Source: Malus domestica
Lineage: Eukaryota; Streptophyta; Magnoliopsida; Rosales; Rosaceae
Reading direction: 5' to 3'
DNA length: 64,000 bases
Assembly: GCF_042453785.1 (NCBI RefSeq)
Contig: NC_091667.1
Location: forward strand, 36,510,001 to 36,574,000
Shown here piece by piece: positions 36,292 through 48,837 of the stretch. The first letter of the stretch is position 1. Each line of letters opens with the position of its first letter. The position numbers were made by a program, and so were the translations under genes. A model generated the notes under the pieces. The model ran no database searches, was not told where the DNA came from, and saw only the letters and a list, made by a program, of their open reading frames with translations.

Positions 36292-39200
36292 TTAGGCTCT
36301 GACTTCAACGACGTCGCCATCTGTGAGCTTTGTATTGGGTAAAACCAGCTGACCGTTAACCAGGACCAGTTTTCCCTCCAGTCCTACTCTTCTTGCGGCA
36401 TCTGCTGCGGTGCTGCCGGTTCTCAACCGCATTATTTCACCATCGGGCCACCATATAATCACCACTTCTCCAAGGACAACAGAACCTGGACTGCGGTAAA
36501 ACTTGCTGCTATGCTTTGCTTGTCCAAGACTTGCTTCTGAGCGTAGCTGTTCTTCCCATCGCAGCATGGTCCTCAACAAACGCACCTAGAATCCGAAAGC
36601 AGATATTAATTAGCATCGATTAGACACTAAGTTTATTTCGCAAGCAACTACCACGCTAAATAATTAAAATTGTATGCATTCAGAGTAAAACCTTGTTGTT
36701 GATGCTAGTTTCCATGGAAGTTGACGGAACTGAGCTAAAGCTTGCTGCGGATGTAACATCGTCGAGCTCTCTTCCGTCAAAAACAGCAGAAACAACAGAC
36801 CAATATTCCGATTCTTCTTGGTCTGTCAAATCAATGACCTGAATGAAGGTTGGAAGTAATCGCCCAAACTGGTCTTGCTGCAGAAGGATACGCTGGTTAA
36901 ATTATTTAAGAGAGCAATTACAGTCATCATATAATCTATTCGTACCCACCATAACTTGTATGCTTTGGTTTGTGTCTTGGGTTACTGTAGATGATTTTGA
37001 GGATCATTGAGTTGTATGAAGGATCTGCATTGCGTACAAATCTCAGGAAGTACATGTTAAACATACCTTGTGGTACATCCCATCTCGACAGAGTGTATAT
37101 CTCTCTAGGCAGTTGCACCAATCCCCATGTCCTGGTTCACACCACCATTCATCCGTCACCTGGAATACCAAGTCAGAGCAAATGGGGTCACTTGATATTC
37201 TCTATACCGACAGCACCTCTACAGAATTCTCCATATACTACCGAACTTGAAGGAGTTAAAGCATGATGGAACTCAACCGGGAGACACTAATGTAATTTGA
37301 CTGCAGAAAAATCAACGTAAGGGACAAAGGCGAGGATGATTTGAAGATTAAGAAACTTTGGAAGCAGGGCAACTACGTGACAAACTATCTTAAGATCTCG
37401 AGTTCTTTCCACGAGTCAAGTTTCAGAAACTATGCAGTGGAGTCAATCTTTGAAATAAAGAAAGTCAACCTTCTTGTATAATCTTGCATAGGCTTCCCAC
37501 CGTTTTATTTGGAAAGAAGATTTTCTATCAGCTACTGCTTCAGAAGCAGCTAGTCCAAAGCTCACTGCAACTATCAACTCCCTTCCATCTTTCTCTACTC
37601 TGCAATGTCAAGTTTAACACAAAACTTGGTCACTGGAATGCTCATAGAGTAACTCATGTTAAAAGAATATGGCACAAGGTAAGTTTTCTGAATTCCTCGA
37701 TGAGTCTGAGGATTGTATTGATCATGATTATATATGAATACAAGCCTTGATGTACAAGTATACGTAAACTACAAGAAAGTACATATAAGGATTACATAAT
37801 CAGAAAGATATGATTTCATAATTAGACTTTGCTGGAAATCTGGGATTGATCAGATTTGTCGGAATTACTTCTATCAGTATAGACATCAAGTAGTTACATA
37901 CCTAATGATAACAGCAGCAAGAAGATGACTCCCTTCCACTCTAAGGACTGGATGTCCAATTTTCAGCAAATCATACTTCTGAGAAAAATCATCTTCTGTA
38001 GAACTTTGGTCCTCAATCTCAATATCTTTGGGTAAAAAGGATGATACGTCTATTTCAGATTCATCCGTGCTACTTATGTTAGAAAACGTATTTCCAGTCT
38101 CTTTATAAAGCCAATGTGCTGCGAGTCCATGTTCAGCGTACTCGTGCATCCTCTAAAAAAGATGAAATGATTATCAGCCAAGTCAGAACAATAATAACAA
38201 GTAACTATAATCTCCTTTAAGTTGGAAGACATTTGACACCTGTGTTCGTATTTGAACTTCCAAAGGTGATCTGTCAGGACCTTGTACTGCAGTGTGCAGA
38301 GACTGCAGAAGGGTATTCACGGTAAGATATTGAAAGCGGACTCCGATAAAGGCACAAGGCATGTACATTACATAATACATATACCACATTCAGACAGAAT
38401 AGTCCAACATGGCTCAAGGGCCGGAGACTCGGAGGCTATTAGGAACTGAGAAAACGGAGCCAAATCATTTATATCGACCTTCTAAAACTAGTGGAATCAT
38501 GAACTGGAAAACTGACCTGATAGCCACTAGGCTTTGGATTGACAATGTAATCATCAAACTCACCATCAATTGGGGTCCAATGCCTGCACATAACAAATTC
38601 TAGACATAAGCCGATCTTTGTATGCAAAATAATTCTATCAATAGTCAAACATTAAGTTGCTGGCAGTAACATTATCACATATTCACATTACCCTTAATTT
38701 AAACCTATATGTGATCATATTAATGCATACAATTACCCCATTCCATTACTTAACTAGATCCCACAACAAATAAACAAAAAGAAAAGAAAAGAGTAAAATG
38801 TCGGGGGCAGGGCAAGTGTTACATTATTACAAAAAAGAAGATAAGTTCAATTTGGTTACTTGTGTACAATGTCAAGAAGGCTGTAACAACACTGGACAGC
38901 AGGCCCATGCAAAGTTCCGTTATTGTCTCCAACGACTACCCTTAATGCACGGGCATCATAAACTTTACTAATGCTGACATCTTTCCGTTTCATCTACAAG
39001 TGCAAAGACAGACTTGATGTGTTAAAACTTGCGAGGGAATTCTATGTAAGGGCTTATCTGGTGATAACTGCAAAAATCAAGCAAATAAGTCTTCAAACAT
39101 ATTAAATTGTGAAGTTGCATTAAAACCTTGCTGTAGATGCTATACAAACTTTTCAAGCGGCTCGATAAAGTTACTTCCATCCCTGGAACATAACTGAAAA

Positions 39201-41756
39201 CATAACGTGGTTTGGAACACTCAACATTAGCCAAACTGACAATGAAGCAAATACATTGTATAACGACATATACATTTATCCGTGGTCACACATAACTTTC
39301 ATAAAATTGCAAGCAGAAAATGAAAATGGAGACAGCAAAGAACATACGAAGTTGATATGATCAACTCCTGCTCGAGGGCCTCCTCACAAATTACCATAGA
39401 TGCCAAAGCAATTCCAGCATCTTGCACAACCTTTGGTCTTCTGTGAGTCTCCAGACCTTGTCCTAGAGTATTAAGAAATTTAGACCGTTTTCTTCGATCT
39501 AACAATACATCAAATGGCACTACAGCTTCCAAAAGATCCTGAGAATAATTTACAAAAAAGATCTGAGCAGTGACCTTAACTTGAAATATAATCATATACT
39601 TTTAATGTCACTTTCTACAGTTTTAGGATACAGTATTCAGATAGGAGTTAAAAAATTTCTTTTAAATTCTTGCCTTCATGGTTGTGACATCTTCATCAAC
39701 TGCTACGGGCCCTTCGTTGTCGGAAATTGAGCTTCTTCCATTTAAGGACATCAAACTGGATTTTCTTTTTGAATTTCCTACTTTGTTACTAGAGCTCCAC
39801 ATAGAAGCTAGATCAGCTCTCATTTTCTTGAACATCTCAGGCTGTTTATGACATACAAAAAGGTTTACTGGATTAGAACATACAATTGGGGAAGGAACTG
39901 CAAATGGTATAGCAAGGACATGGAACTGACTTTTAAAAAAAATATTAAACAGCATCAATCGCACATCTATATCAGAACCTAAAGGTAATATCATAATACC
40001 TAGTTTCAAATTGGAGCTACCCTAGGATACGTTTGGGTTCCATACAACATACAATTATCTCCCGTCTTAGATACATAAAACATTCACCATTCTATATTGT
40101 CTTGCTTAATATGTCAAATTTCCACAACTACTTTAAAGGAAGATTGTGATCAGACCTGAAGAACAGCAAAGCACAGATCTTCCAGTTCAGCTTTCATTGC
40201 CCACAAACCCAATCTGGAAGCCAGCGAGCACCAAATTACCAAGGTCTCCCTTGCAAAAGCTTGAGCCTTTGGCAGCGGGAGAGCATAACTGTAAAACGTT
40301 ATAGAATGCAACACATTGAACAATATTATGAGCCTAAAACTTCATAGTGGATAAGCAAAGTAAATGGAACAACATGAGCTTGTAATATTCATGGAAGTTT
40401 AGAGTCAGTACATTGTTCTCATATTGTGAAGACGATCCGCAAGCTTTATAAGCACAACACGTGGATCATCAACCATGCCCAGAAGCATAACTCGTAAATT
40501 ATTTGCCTGATAGATTAATAGTGCAAACATGAGACATGGAAAACTATAGTAGTATTACTGATTCTATATGGTGATGTAAATAGTGATTTCTGCACCTCCT
40601 CATGACCAAGTTTACCCTGGTTCACATTTATCCTGCGGTGTCTCCGTAAAAGCTGCAGATAATGAGACCAGTTGATTAAAATTATTATCCCTCAAATTTC
40701 AGAGGTGAATTGTGTCATATTCGACATCAGATGAATCCAGATTACTAAGATAGAAATCCAAATTATGAAACCAGGCTACGATACCTGATTTATGTAGCTT
40801 AACCTGGAAACACCAGCTACCAGCTTCGCGACATCATCACCAAACTCTTGTTGTATATCGGAGAAACTTACACATGTATCGTCCACCACATCATGGAGAA
40901 TCCCGGCTACAACAGTCTCAACAGCCTGCACCAAACTTCAAATTCTTTTATGGAATTGATGGGATAAAATAGAAACTTGTTCTGTTTGTACGGGGCTGTA
41001 CGTATACAGTAAACTATAGTGAAAGTAAAAGTACAGGGTGACAAGCAAGAAAGATTCATACTCGCTCGCCGCTTGCAGGAACCAGCATGGCCAAGATTCT
41101 TCCTGTATGAATGCAATGGACTAAATAAGGGTCTCCGGTTTTGCGCAGTTGGCCGTGGTGAGCTTTCTTAGCAAATGCAACAGCCTTTTGCACCTGCCTT
41201 CACAGTTCACACATACACACACACGCACAAATTGTTTTAGTGGAATTGCAGACCAGTTGTATATATTTTGAAGTAATCAGATAATAAAAGGATAGCAAAC
41301 CTTTGGATCATTGAAGATAGGATATCCAGTCACGTCCACTCCCTCCACCACATCAGAACCTAAACCCACCGCATTGATTAATTAAGTTTAAGCATAGATA
41401 ATCAAGGTTTAATTGCTAACCAGAAATGGAAAACGGAAGTTAATTTGTTCACCTGGCTGGGCTTCCATTTTGGGCCACAAGAAATCGACCTTGGTGGAAA
41501 GACAAGCCCCGGAGGCGATGGCGACGGCGGTGACCGCGACTTGAGTGATGGTGGAGGTGACGGCACCGTGGAGAGAGCTGGAGCCGGAGGCAGCGGCGAT
41601 GACGTTGGCAGAGGTGAAGACGGAGCTGAGGGACGCCGAGACGGCCAGATTGGGGGCGATTTGGTCCAGAACGCATCGGAACTGGGGGGAATTGCGGAGG
41701 TGGAGGCGGTGGAATTTGTGGGCTAACATGGTGGTGGTGGAGCTTTGGCATGTCAT
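36292..41756 (-). CDS. RelA/SpoT homologue (RSH family (p)ppGpp enzyme)
   Basis: 18 exons on the minus strand: 41756-41453, 41359-41301, 41193-41062, 40925-40785, 40652-40596, 40506-40412, 40288-40156, 39841-39674, 39538-39348, 39193-39127, 38993-38860, 38583-38517, 38302-38240, 38152-37902, 37599-37470, 37159-37067, 36877-36692, 36585-36292. They give 854 aa from the first Met, 845 from the Met at 41729 (MLAHKF); I cannot choose between them. Domains: hydrolase with HD176-177 in HDVVDDT and later [10 protein letters not shown]; synthetase with [16 protein letters not shown] (502-507), PSGYQSLHT and EVQIRT (531-536); C-terminal TGS-like domain (last about 70 residues). RSH proteins make or degrade (p)ppGpp, in plants mainly in plastids. 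The N-terminus is Ser/Thr/Arg-rich, which could be a transit peptide, but I cannot prove it. It does not read like RSH1, RSH2/3 or CRSH as I remember them. The exon 8/9 intron has a GC donor. Confidence 0.9.
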
Positions 41757-42004
41757 GACTCATGAAGAAGGCATGCTGAATTATGCTTTGGCAGTTGGTT
41801 GTGGTAGTTAGCTAAATGCTGCCAACTGAGCAAAGGAAAGAAAAATGAAATTAATAACATTTGCCAGATATTTAAATAAAATAAAAAATTAAATAAAATA
41901 AGGAAAACAAGTTATACGTAACCGCTCCGTTGTAGGTATGTGTGGCGAGCTAATAGCCAGCCAAGTCCAAAGCGCTGCTTGCTTCGTTTCTGATTTCTGT
42001 TGAG

Positions 42005-42195
42005 AGGGACAACCGACCGTTGCATTTCATGATTCCATGGCCACCAAAAAGATAAGCCTCTCTTCCGATTCTTTCAGACACTGACACGTGGAATTACTCC
42101 TTGCAGCATATTTTTTTCCTTTCTCAAATGCAATCGTTTTCTCACTTTTTATTATATACCTTCAAAGTTCCAAAAATTTAATTTAATTTGAGCTC
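42005..42195. repeat. Left copy of a direct duplication bracketing the satellite
   Basis: About 190 bp, from GTTGCATTTCATGATTCCAT through CTCTCTTCCGATTCTTTC and GACACGTGGAATTAC to TTTTCTCACTTTTTATTA, recur in the same order and orientation at 56775-57125. This copy lies about 250 bp upstream of the RSH start codon, so it is probably RSH promoter DNA. It has no MITE, unlike the right copy. Confidence 0.85.
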
Positions 42196-43217
42196 TTTAT
42201 TTTTATTTTGTTCAAACTCGTATTTGGCAACAATTGAACTTAAGACCTCTCACTTACAAATGAAGAGAAATACGGTACCTTATTAAATGGATTAGCCTCA
42301 CAATGACCTGTTTATTAAAAATATTTTATGGCTCGATAAATGGTGAAACCGTTTTCAACTACTTTATAAAGTTACTCTTAATCATGACAATTTTTTTTTA
42401 TAAATATAAAAATTTGCACTTTGCTAAAAAAAAACGTGGGCTAACATTATAGTTTCCAGTCAATTTTACAAATTTGTACAAAAATCGCTGTAAAATCTAT
42501 TTGCTTTCACCTTCACCGCATCTTGAAGTTTTGAAAATTTTGAAGAATTTGTGTTCAAAATCTTGTAGATGAAGTCCCTTTTTGGGAATGCTTTGTGCCC
42601 CCATTACAATTTTTGTCCAAGTTTTCGACTTAAATATTCAATTAAAAATACATTTATGACTCATTCAATGGTAAAACCGCTTTTAAATGCCTTATAAAGT
42701 TACTCTTAAGCATGATGAAAAATATTTCGTAAAAATAAAAAAATTGCTTTTTTTTCTCCAAACAAATGTGGCTAACCATCACAATTTCTAGGTGATTTTG
42801 CAAATTCGTACAAAAATCATTGTAAAATCTATATGCTTTCACCTTCACTGCACCCTGAGGTTTTGAAAATTCACGTAAGACTTTTTGTCGATTTTCTTGT
42901 AAATGAAGTTCTATTTCTGCAATAATTTTGGGCCCCAATACTATTTTTGTTGATTTATTTTTCAGTTTTCAGCTTAAATATTCAATTTAAAATAGATTTA
43001 TGGCTCAATAAAGTAAAACAGATTTCAATTGCCTTATAAAGTTACTCTTAATCAGGACATAAAATACTCATGATTTTTAATCGTTTTGCAAATTTGTAGA
43101 TAAATCATCATTCAAACTATTTATTTTCACTCTCGCCTCACTGTGAAGTTTTGAAAATTAAAGTAAGACTTTCCGTTGATATTCTTGAGGGTCGAACCCT
43201 ATTTGAACAATGTTTTG

Positions 43218-43511
43218 TGTCACATCCCGGCCCGGGCCCTCACCACATCCCGGGCTCGACTCCACCGTAGCACGATATTGTCCGCTTTGGGCCCCGACCA
43301 CTCCCTCACGGTTTTGTTTATGGGAACTCACACGAGAACTTCCCAGTGGGTCACCCATCCTGGGAATGCTCTCGCGCGAACTCGCTTAACTTCGGAGTTC
43401 CGATGGAACCCGAAGCCAGTGAGCTCCCAAAAGGTTTCGTGCTAAGTAAAGATGGGAGTATACATATAAGGCTTATATGATTCATTCCCCTAGACGATGT
43501 GGGATGTTACA
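43218..43511 (-). mobile_element. Cassandra solo LTR (TRIM retroelement fossil), minus strand
   Basis: 294 bp. Read on the minus strand it starts TGTAACATCCCACATCG and ends GGGATGTGACA. TTTTG on both sides (43213-43217, 43512-43516) is a perfect 5-bp target duplication. Its middle is 5S-rRNA-derived (GAACTCCGAAGTTAAGCGAG and GGATGGGTGACC on the minus strand), the hallmark of Cassandra. Only one LTR remains, as after LTR-LTR recombination. Confidence 0.9.
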
Positions 43512-44751
43512 TTTTGAGTCTCACTACTATATTTTTCACTTATTTTTTTAGTTGTCGGCTTAAATATTCTACTAAATATACATTTTTTGCTCAATAAATC
43601 ATGAAACCACTTTCAAATGGCTTATAAAGTTTTCCTTAATGCTCACGGAAAATATTTTGCAAAAATAAAAAAAAATTGCATTTTTGACAAATAAACGTGG
43701 GTTAACACTCACAATTTTTAGTCGGTTTTGCAAATTTGTACATAAATTATCATTGATACTATTTATTTTCACCTTTGCCTCATCGTGAAGTTTTGAAAAT
43801 TAAAGTAAGACTCTCTGTTGATATTCTTGAGGGTGGAACCCTATTTAACTATGTTTTGGACCTCACTACTATATTTTCACTTATTTTTTTTAGTTTTTGG
43901 CTTAAATATTCTACTAAATGTACATTTGTGGCTCAGTAAATCGTAAATCTGCTTCCAAATGCCTTAGAAAGTTTTCCTTAATGCTTAAGGGAAATATTTC
44001 GCGGAAATAAAAAATTTGCATTTTTCACAAAAAACGTGTGTTAACACTCACAGTTTTTAATCGGTTTTGCAAATTTGTACATGAATCGTCATTCAATCTA
44101 TTTATTTTCACATTCGCTTCACCGTGAAGTTTTGAAAATGAAAGTAAGACTTCGTTGATATTCTTGAGAGTGGAACCCCATTTTACCAATGTTTTGGACC
44201 TCACTAGTATATATTTCACTTATTTTATTTAATATTCTACTAAATATACATTTGTTGCTCAATAAATCGTAAATGCGCTTCCACATGTTTTTTTAAAGTT
44301 TTCATTGATGCTTATGGAAAATATTTCGTGAAAATAAAAAATTTGCATCTTTGACCAAAAAAACGTGAGCTAACACTCACGGTTTTTAGTTGGTTTTGTA
44401 AATTCGTACATAAATCATCGTTCAATTTATTTATTTTCACATTCGTCTCACATTGAAGTTTTGAAAATTAAAGTAAGATTTTCCGTTGATATTTCTGATG
44501 GTGGAATCCCATTTTAACAAAGTTTGGAGCTCCCTAGTATATTTTTCACTTATTTTTTAGTTTTCGGCTTAAATATTCTACCAAATATATATTTGTTGCT
44601 CAATAAATCGTACATTTATTACTCAATAAACTGTAAAACCGCTTCAAATGCCTTATAAATTTTCCCCTAGTGCTCATGGAAAATATTTCGTCAAAATAAA
44701 AAAATTGAATTTTTAACCATAAAAATGGGTGTTAGGCAGGTTTAACGCGCA

Positions 44752-45590
44752 AGCGAGGCGAGATCCGTCACTCAAATTGAGGATGGCTCAGCACACGAAA
44801 AATGCGGCACGCAAAATAGGGTGAGCCGTCACACAAAAAACAAGGCACACAAAACAAGGCGGCCCGACACATATAAAAATAGGACATAAATCTAAATCTA
44901 AAGGTATTTGACTCCAAATAAAATTAACGTAGGAAGAAAAAAAACTTCAATGAAAAAAGGAAAAACAAGAAAATAAAAAATGATATGATTGGTACTTTTC
45001 TACCGATAGTCGGTAAGAGTTGACGCTAGTAAGATAGCGACTACTCTCTTATTTAATCGCTAGTTTTAATCGCTAGCATCGTACCAATCCCCTATTTTCA
45101 AATTTTTTTTGCTAATGTTTTTTTTTTTTTTTTTTATATATCTATACTAAAGAGGAGGGTTGCTCTATACTAAAAGGGAGGGGGATGCGCTTAGCCTCAT
45201 AATAGGCTAACAATAATATGGTTCAAATTCGCCCTTGGTAAGAATTGAACCTAAGACCTCCTACTTACAAGTGTAGAGGAATATCACTAGACCGTAGTAC
45301 TAAGTGGTGCTAATGTTTCTTTTATTTCTCTTATCACACCAACAAACTATCATATTCATGTTCTTCAAAATATATTTTTCCGTACAAAATTTATTATAAT
45401 TCATGTTTAAACACTTGTAATAAACGATTTAAAACTTAAATTTAAGGATATTTGAATTTAATAGTGGTTACTCAAATAAAGTGACGTATGAAGAAAAAAC
45501 TCAAAGGAAAAAACAAAAAAGCATAAAATAAATAAATTAGAATAAGGAAATATTGATACCACGTTACTGATCCTTGCCCAATCGTACTTA
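44752..45590. other. Unassigned block interrupting the satellite
   Basis: Here the monomer rhythm stops. The left part has short GC-richer words (AGGTTTAACGCGCAAGCGAGG, CACACGAAAAATGCGGCAC). Two AT-rich segments, around 44880-45000 and 45425-45560, look like diverged direct copies (AAATAAAATTAACGTAGGAAG against AAATAAAGTGACGTATGAAG). A SINE is inserted between them. No coding sequence recognised; element type unknown. Confidence 0.5.
45121..45308 (-). mobile_element. tRNA-derived SINE, minus strand
   Basis: Poly(T) at the left is the poly(A) tail of a minus-strand SINE. GCTAATGTTT on both sides (45111-45120, 45309-45318) is the target duplication. On the minus strand the head reads CGGTCTAGTGATATTCC and then GGTTCAATTCTTACC, resembling the A and B boxes of a pol III promoter. 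Confidence 0.8.
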
Positions 45591-46978
45591 AATCATCGTT
45601 CAATCTATTTATTTTCACCTTCGCCTCACCGTGAAATTTTGAAAATTAAAGTAAGACTTTCCGTTAAGATTCTTAAGGTAGAACCCATTTGACAATGCTT
45701 TGGGCCTCACTATTATATCTTATTTTTTTAGTTTTCGTCTTAAATATTCTACTAAATATACATTTGTTCCTCAATAAATCATAAATCCGCTTCCAAATGC
45801 CTTATAAAGTTTTCCTTAATGCGCACAAAATATATTTTGAGAAAATAAAAAATTTGCATTTTTGACAAAAAAAACGTGGGTTAACACTTACGGTTTTTAG
45901 TCAATTTTGCAAATTCATACATAAATCATCATTCAATATATTTATTTTCACATTCGCCTTACAGTGAAGATTTGAAAATTAAGGTAAGACTTTTCATTAA
46001 TATTCTTGAGGGTGGAACCCCATTTTAACAATGTTTTGGGCCTCACTAGTATATTGGCTTCACTTATTTTTTTAGTTTTCAGCTTAAATATTCTACTAAA
46101 TATACATTTGTTGCTCAATAAATCATACAACCGCTCCCAAATGTCTTATAAAGTTTTTCTTAATGGTTAGGGAAATTATTTCACGAAAATAAAAAATTTA
46201 CATTTTTCACAAAAAACATGGGTTAACACTCATGGGTTTTAGTAGGTTTTGCAAATTCGTACATAAATCATCGTTTTAATTATTTATTTTCACCTTCGTC
46301 TCACCGTGAAGTTTTGAAAATTAAAGTAAGACTTTATGTTGATATTTTTGAGGGTGTAACCCCATTTTAACAATGTTTTGGGCCTCACTACTATATTTTC
46401 AACTTATTTTCGTAGCATTCGGCTTAAATATTATACTAAATATACATTTATTCTTCAATAAATAGTAAAACTGCTTCCAAATGCCTTGTAAAGTTTTTTC
46501 TAATACTCACGGAAAATATTTTGGGAAAATAAAAAATTTGCATTTTTTCCCAAAAAACATGGGTAACTCACAGTTTTTAGTTGGTTTTTCAAATTCATAC
46601 ATAAATCATCGTTCAAATTATTTATTTTCACCATTGCCTCACTGTGAAGCTTTGAAAATTAAAGTAAGAGTTTCCTGTGATATTCTTTAGTGTTTAACCC
46701 CATTTTAACAATGTTTTGGGCCTCACCAGGATATTTTTCACTTATTTTTTTAGTTTTCGGATTAAATACTCTACTAAATATACATTTATTGCACAATAAA
46801 ATCATACAACTGCTTCCAAATGCCTTATAAGTTTTCCTTAATGGTTAGGGAAATTATTTAGCGAAAATAAAAAATTTAGATTTTTCACAAAACATGTGGG
46901 TTAACACACTCACGGGTTTAGTAGGTTTTGCAAATTCATACATAAATCATCGTTTAAATTATATATTTTCACCTTCGC

Positions 46979-47271
46979 TGTAACATCCCACATCGACCAA
47001 CGGAGAGGGGGTGATGTGCCTTATATGTACATGCCCACCTTCTATAGCACGAGGCCTTTTGGGAGCTCACTGGCTTCGGATTCCGTCGGAACTCCAAAAT
47101 TAAGCGAGTGCGCTTGAGAGCATTCCCATGATGGGTGATCCACTGGGAAGTTCTCGTGTGAGTTCCCAGAAACAAAACCATGTGGGAGTGGTCGGGGCCC
47201 AAAGCGGACAATATCGTGCTACGGTGGAGTCGAGCCCAGGATGTGGTGGGGGCCCGGGCCGGGATGTGACA
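46979..47271 (+). mobile_element. Cassandra solo LTR (TRIM retroelement fossil), plus strand
   Basis: 293 bp, TGTAACATCCCACATCG to GGGATGTGACA, flanked by TTCGC (46974-46978, 47272-47276), a perfect 5-bp target duplication. The 5S-derived part (GGAACTCCAAAATTAAGCGA, ATGATGGGTGATCC) is slightly more changed than in the copy at 43218. The opposite orientation and different target sites make it an independent insertion. Confidence 0.9.
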
Positions 47272-48348
47272 TTCGCCTCATCGTGAAGTTTTGAAAATTA
47301 AAATAAAACTTTCAGTTGATATTTTTGAGGGTGTAACCCCATTTTAACAATGTTTTGGGCCTCACTACTATATTTTTCACTTATTTGCGTTGCTTTAGGC
47401 TTAAATATTATACTAAATATACATTTATTCTTCAATAAACCGTAAAACCACATCCAAATGCCTTGTAAAGTTTTTCCTAATGCTCATGAAAATTATTTCG
47501 CGAAAATAAAAAATTTGCATTTTTCTCAAAAAAAACGTGGACTTTTTAGTAGGTTTTGCAAATTCATACATAAATCATCGTTCAAATTATTTAAATTTAT
47601 CTCCGCCTCACAGTGAAGTTTTAAATATTAAAGTAAGACTTTCCGTTGATATTTTTGAGGGTGTAACCCCATTTTAACAATGTTTTGGGCCTCACCAATA
47701 TATTTTTCACTTACTTTTTTAGTTTTCGGCTTAAATATTCTACTAAATATACATTTGTTACTTAGTAAATCATACAACCGCTTCCAAATGCCTTATAAAG
47801 TTTTCCTTAATGGTTAGGGAAATTATTTCACGAAAATAAAAAATTTGCATTTTTCACAAAAAATGTGGGTTAACAACACTCACGGGTTTTAGTAGGTTTT
47901 GCAAATTCGTACATAAATCATCATTCAAATATTTTATTTTCACCTTCGCCTAACTGTGAAGTTTTGAAAATTATAGTAAGACTTTCCGTTGATATTTTTG
48001 ATGGTGTAACCCTATTTTAACAATATTTTGGGCCTCACTTCTATAATTTTCACTTATTTTCGTAGCTTTTAGCTTTAATATTATACTAAATCTACATTTA
48101 TTCTTGAATAAACCATAAAACCACTTCCAAATGCATTGTAAAGTTTTCCCTAATGCTCACGAAAATTATTTCGCAAAAATAAAAAATTTGCATTTTTCCC
48201 AAAAAATGTGGGTTAACATTCACCGTTTTTAGTTGGTTTTGCAAATTTGTACATAAATTATCGTTCAAATTATTTATTTTCACCTTCGCCTCACCGTGAA
48301 GTTTTGAAAATTTAAGTAAGAGTTTCCGTTGATATTCTTGACGGTGTA

Positions 48349-48792
48349 TGACACACCCCGACCGAGATCGATGCATGCTGGGCGTCACTTGAGAGTGACG
48401 TAACCATGTGCACAGTGCGGAAGCGATAAGGATAAGAAATATACGAATAAATAAAAAAAATGAAAGTTATTAATGTGCACTAATAAGCAGAAAGTGCTAT
48501 GAGTGAGATACAAGAGTAAATACTCCTAATCAGAGCATAGAAAGTCTATGTGCAGTCCAGTAGGACAAATACTAGTTATACAATACCAGAAGATATCCTA
48601 CGAATATTTTATTCTGTCAGAACCGCCGAGATCCTCGAACGCCACCAATAGCAAGTCTACCTAAAACCTGGAGAAGCGTAAAAAAGAAAACGTGAGTGGA
48701 CAAAAACAAAGCTTTTCAAAATCATTTCATTTATCAAATGCTCTAACCCCTCGCCGTAAAACATGTATACTTTTTCCCAGAAATAGAATATA

Positions 48793-48837
<45 letters not shown>

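Noticed and set aside
43330-43410. Apparent 5S rRNA genes at about 43.34-43.41 and 47.09-47.15 kb
   Set aside because: They are diverged 5S-derived segments inside Cassandra LTRs with target duplications, not functional 5S genes.
43218-47271. Reading the two Cassandra LTRs as ends of one element enclosing the satellite
   Set aside because: They are in opposite orientation and each has its own distinct target duplication.
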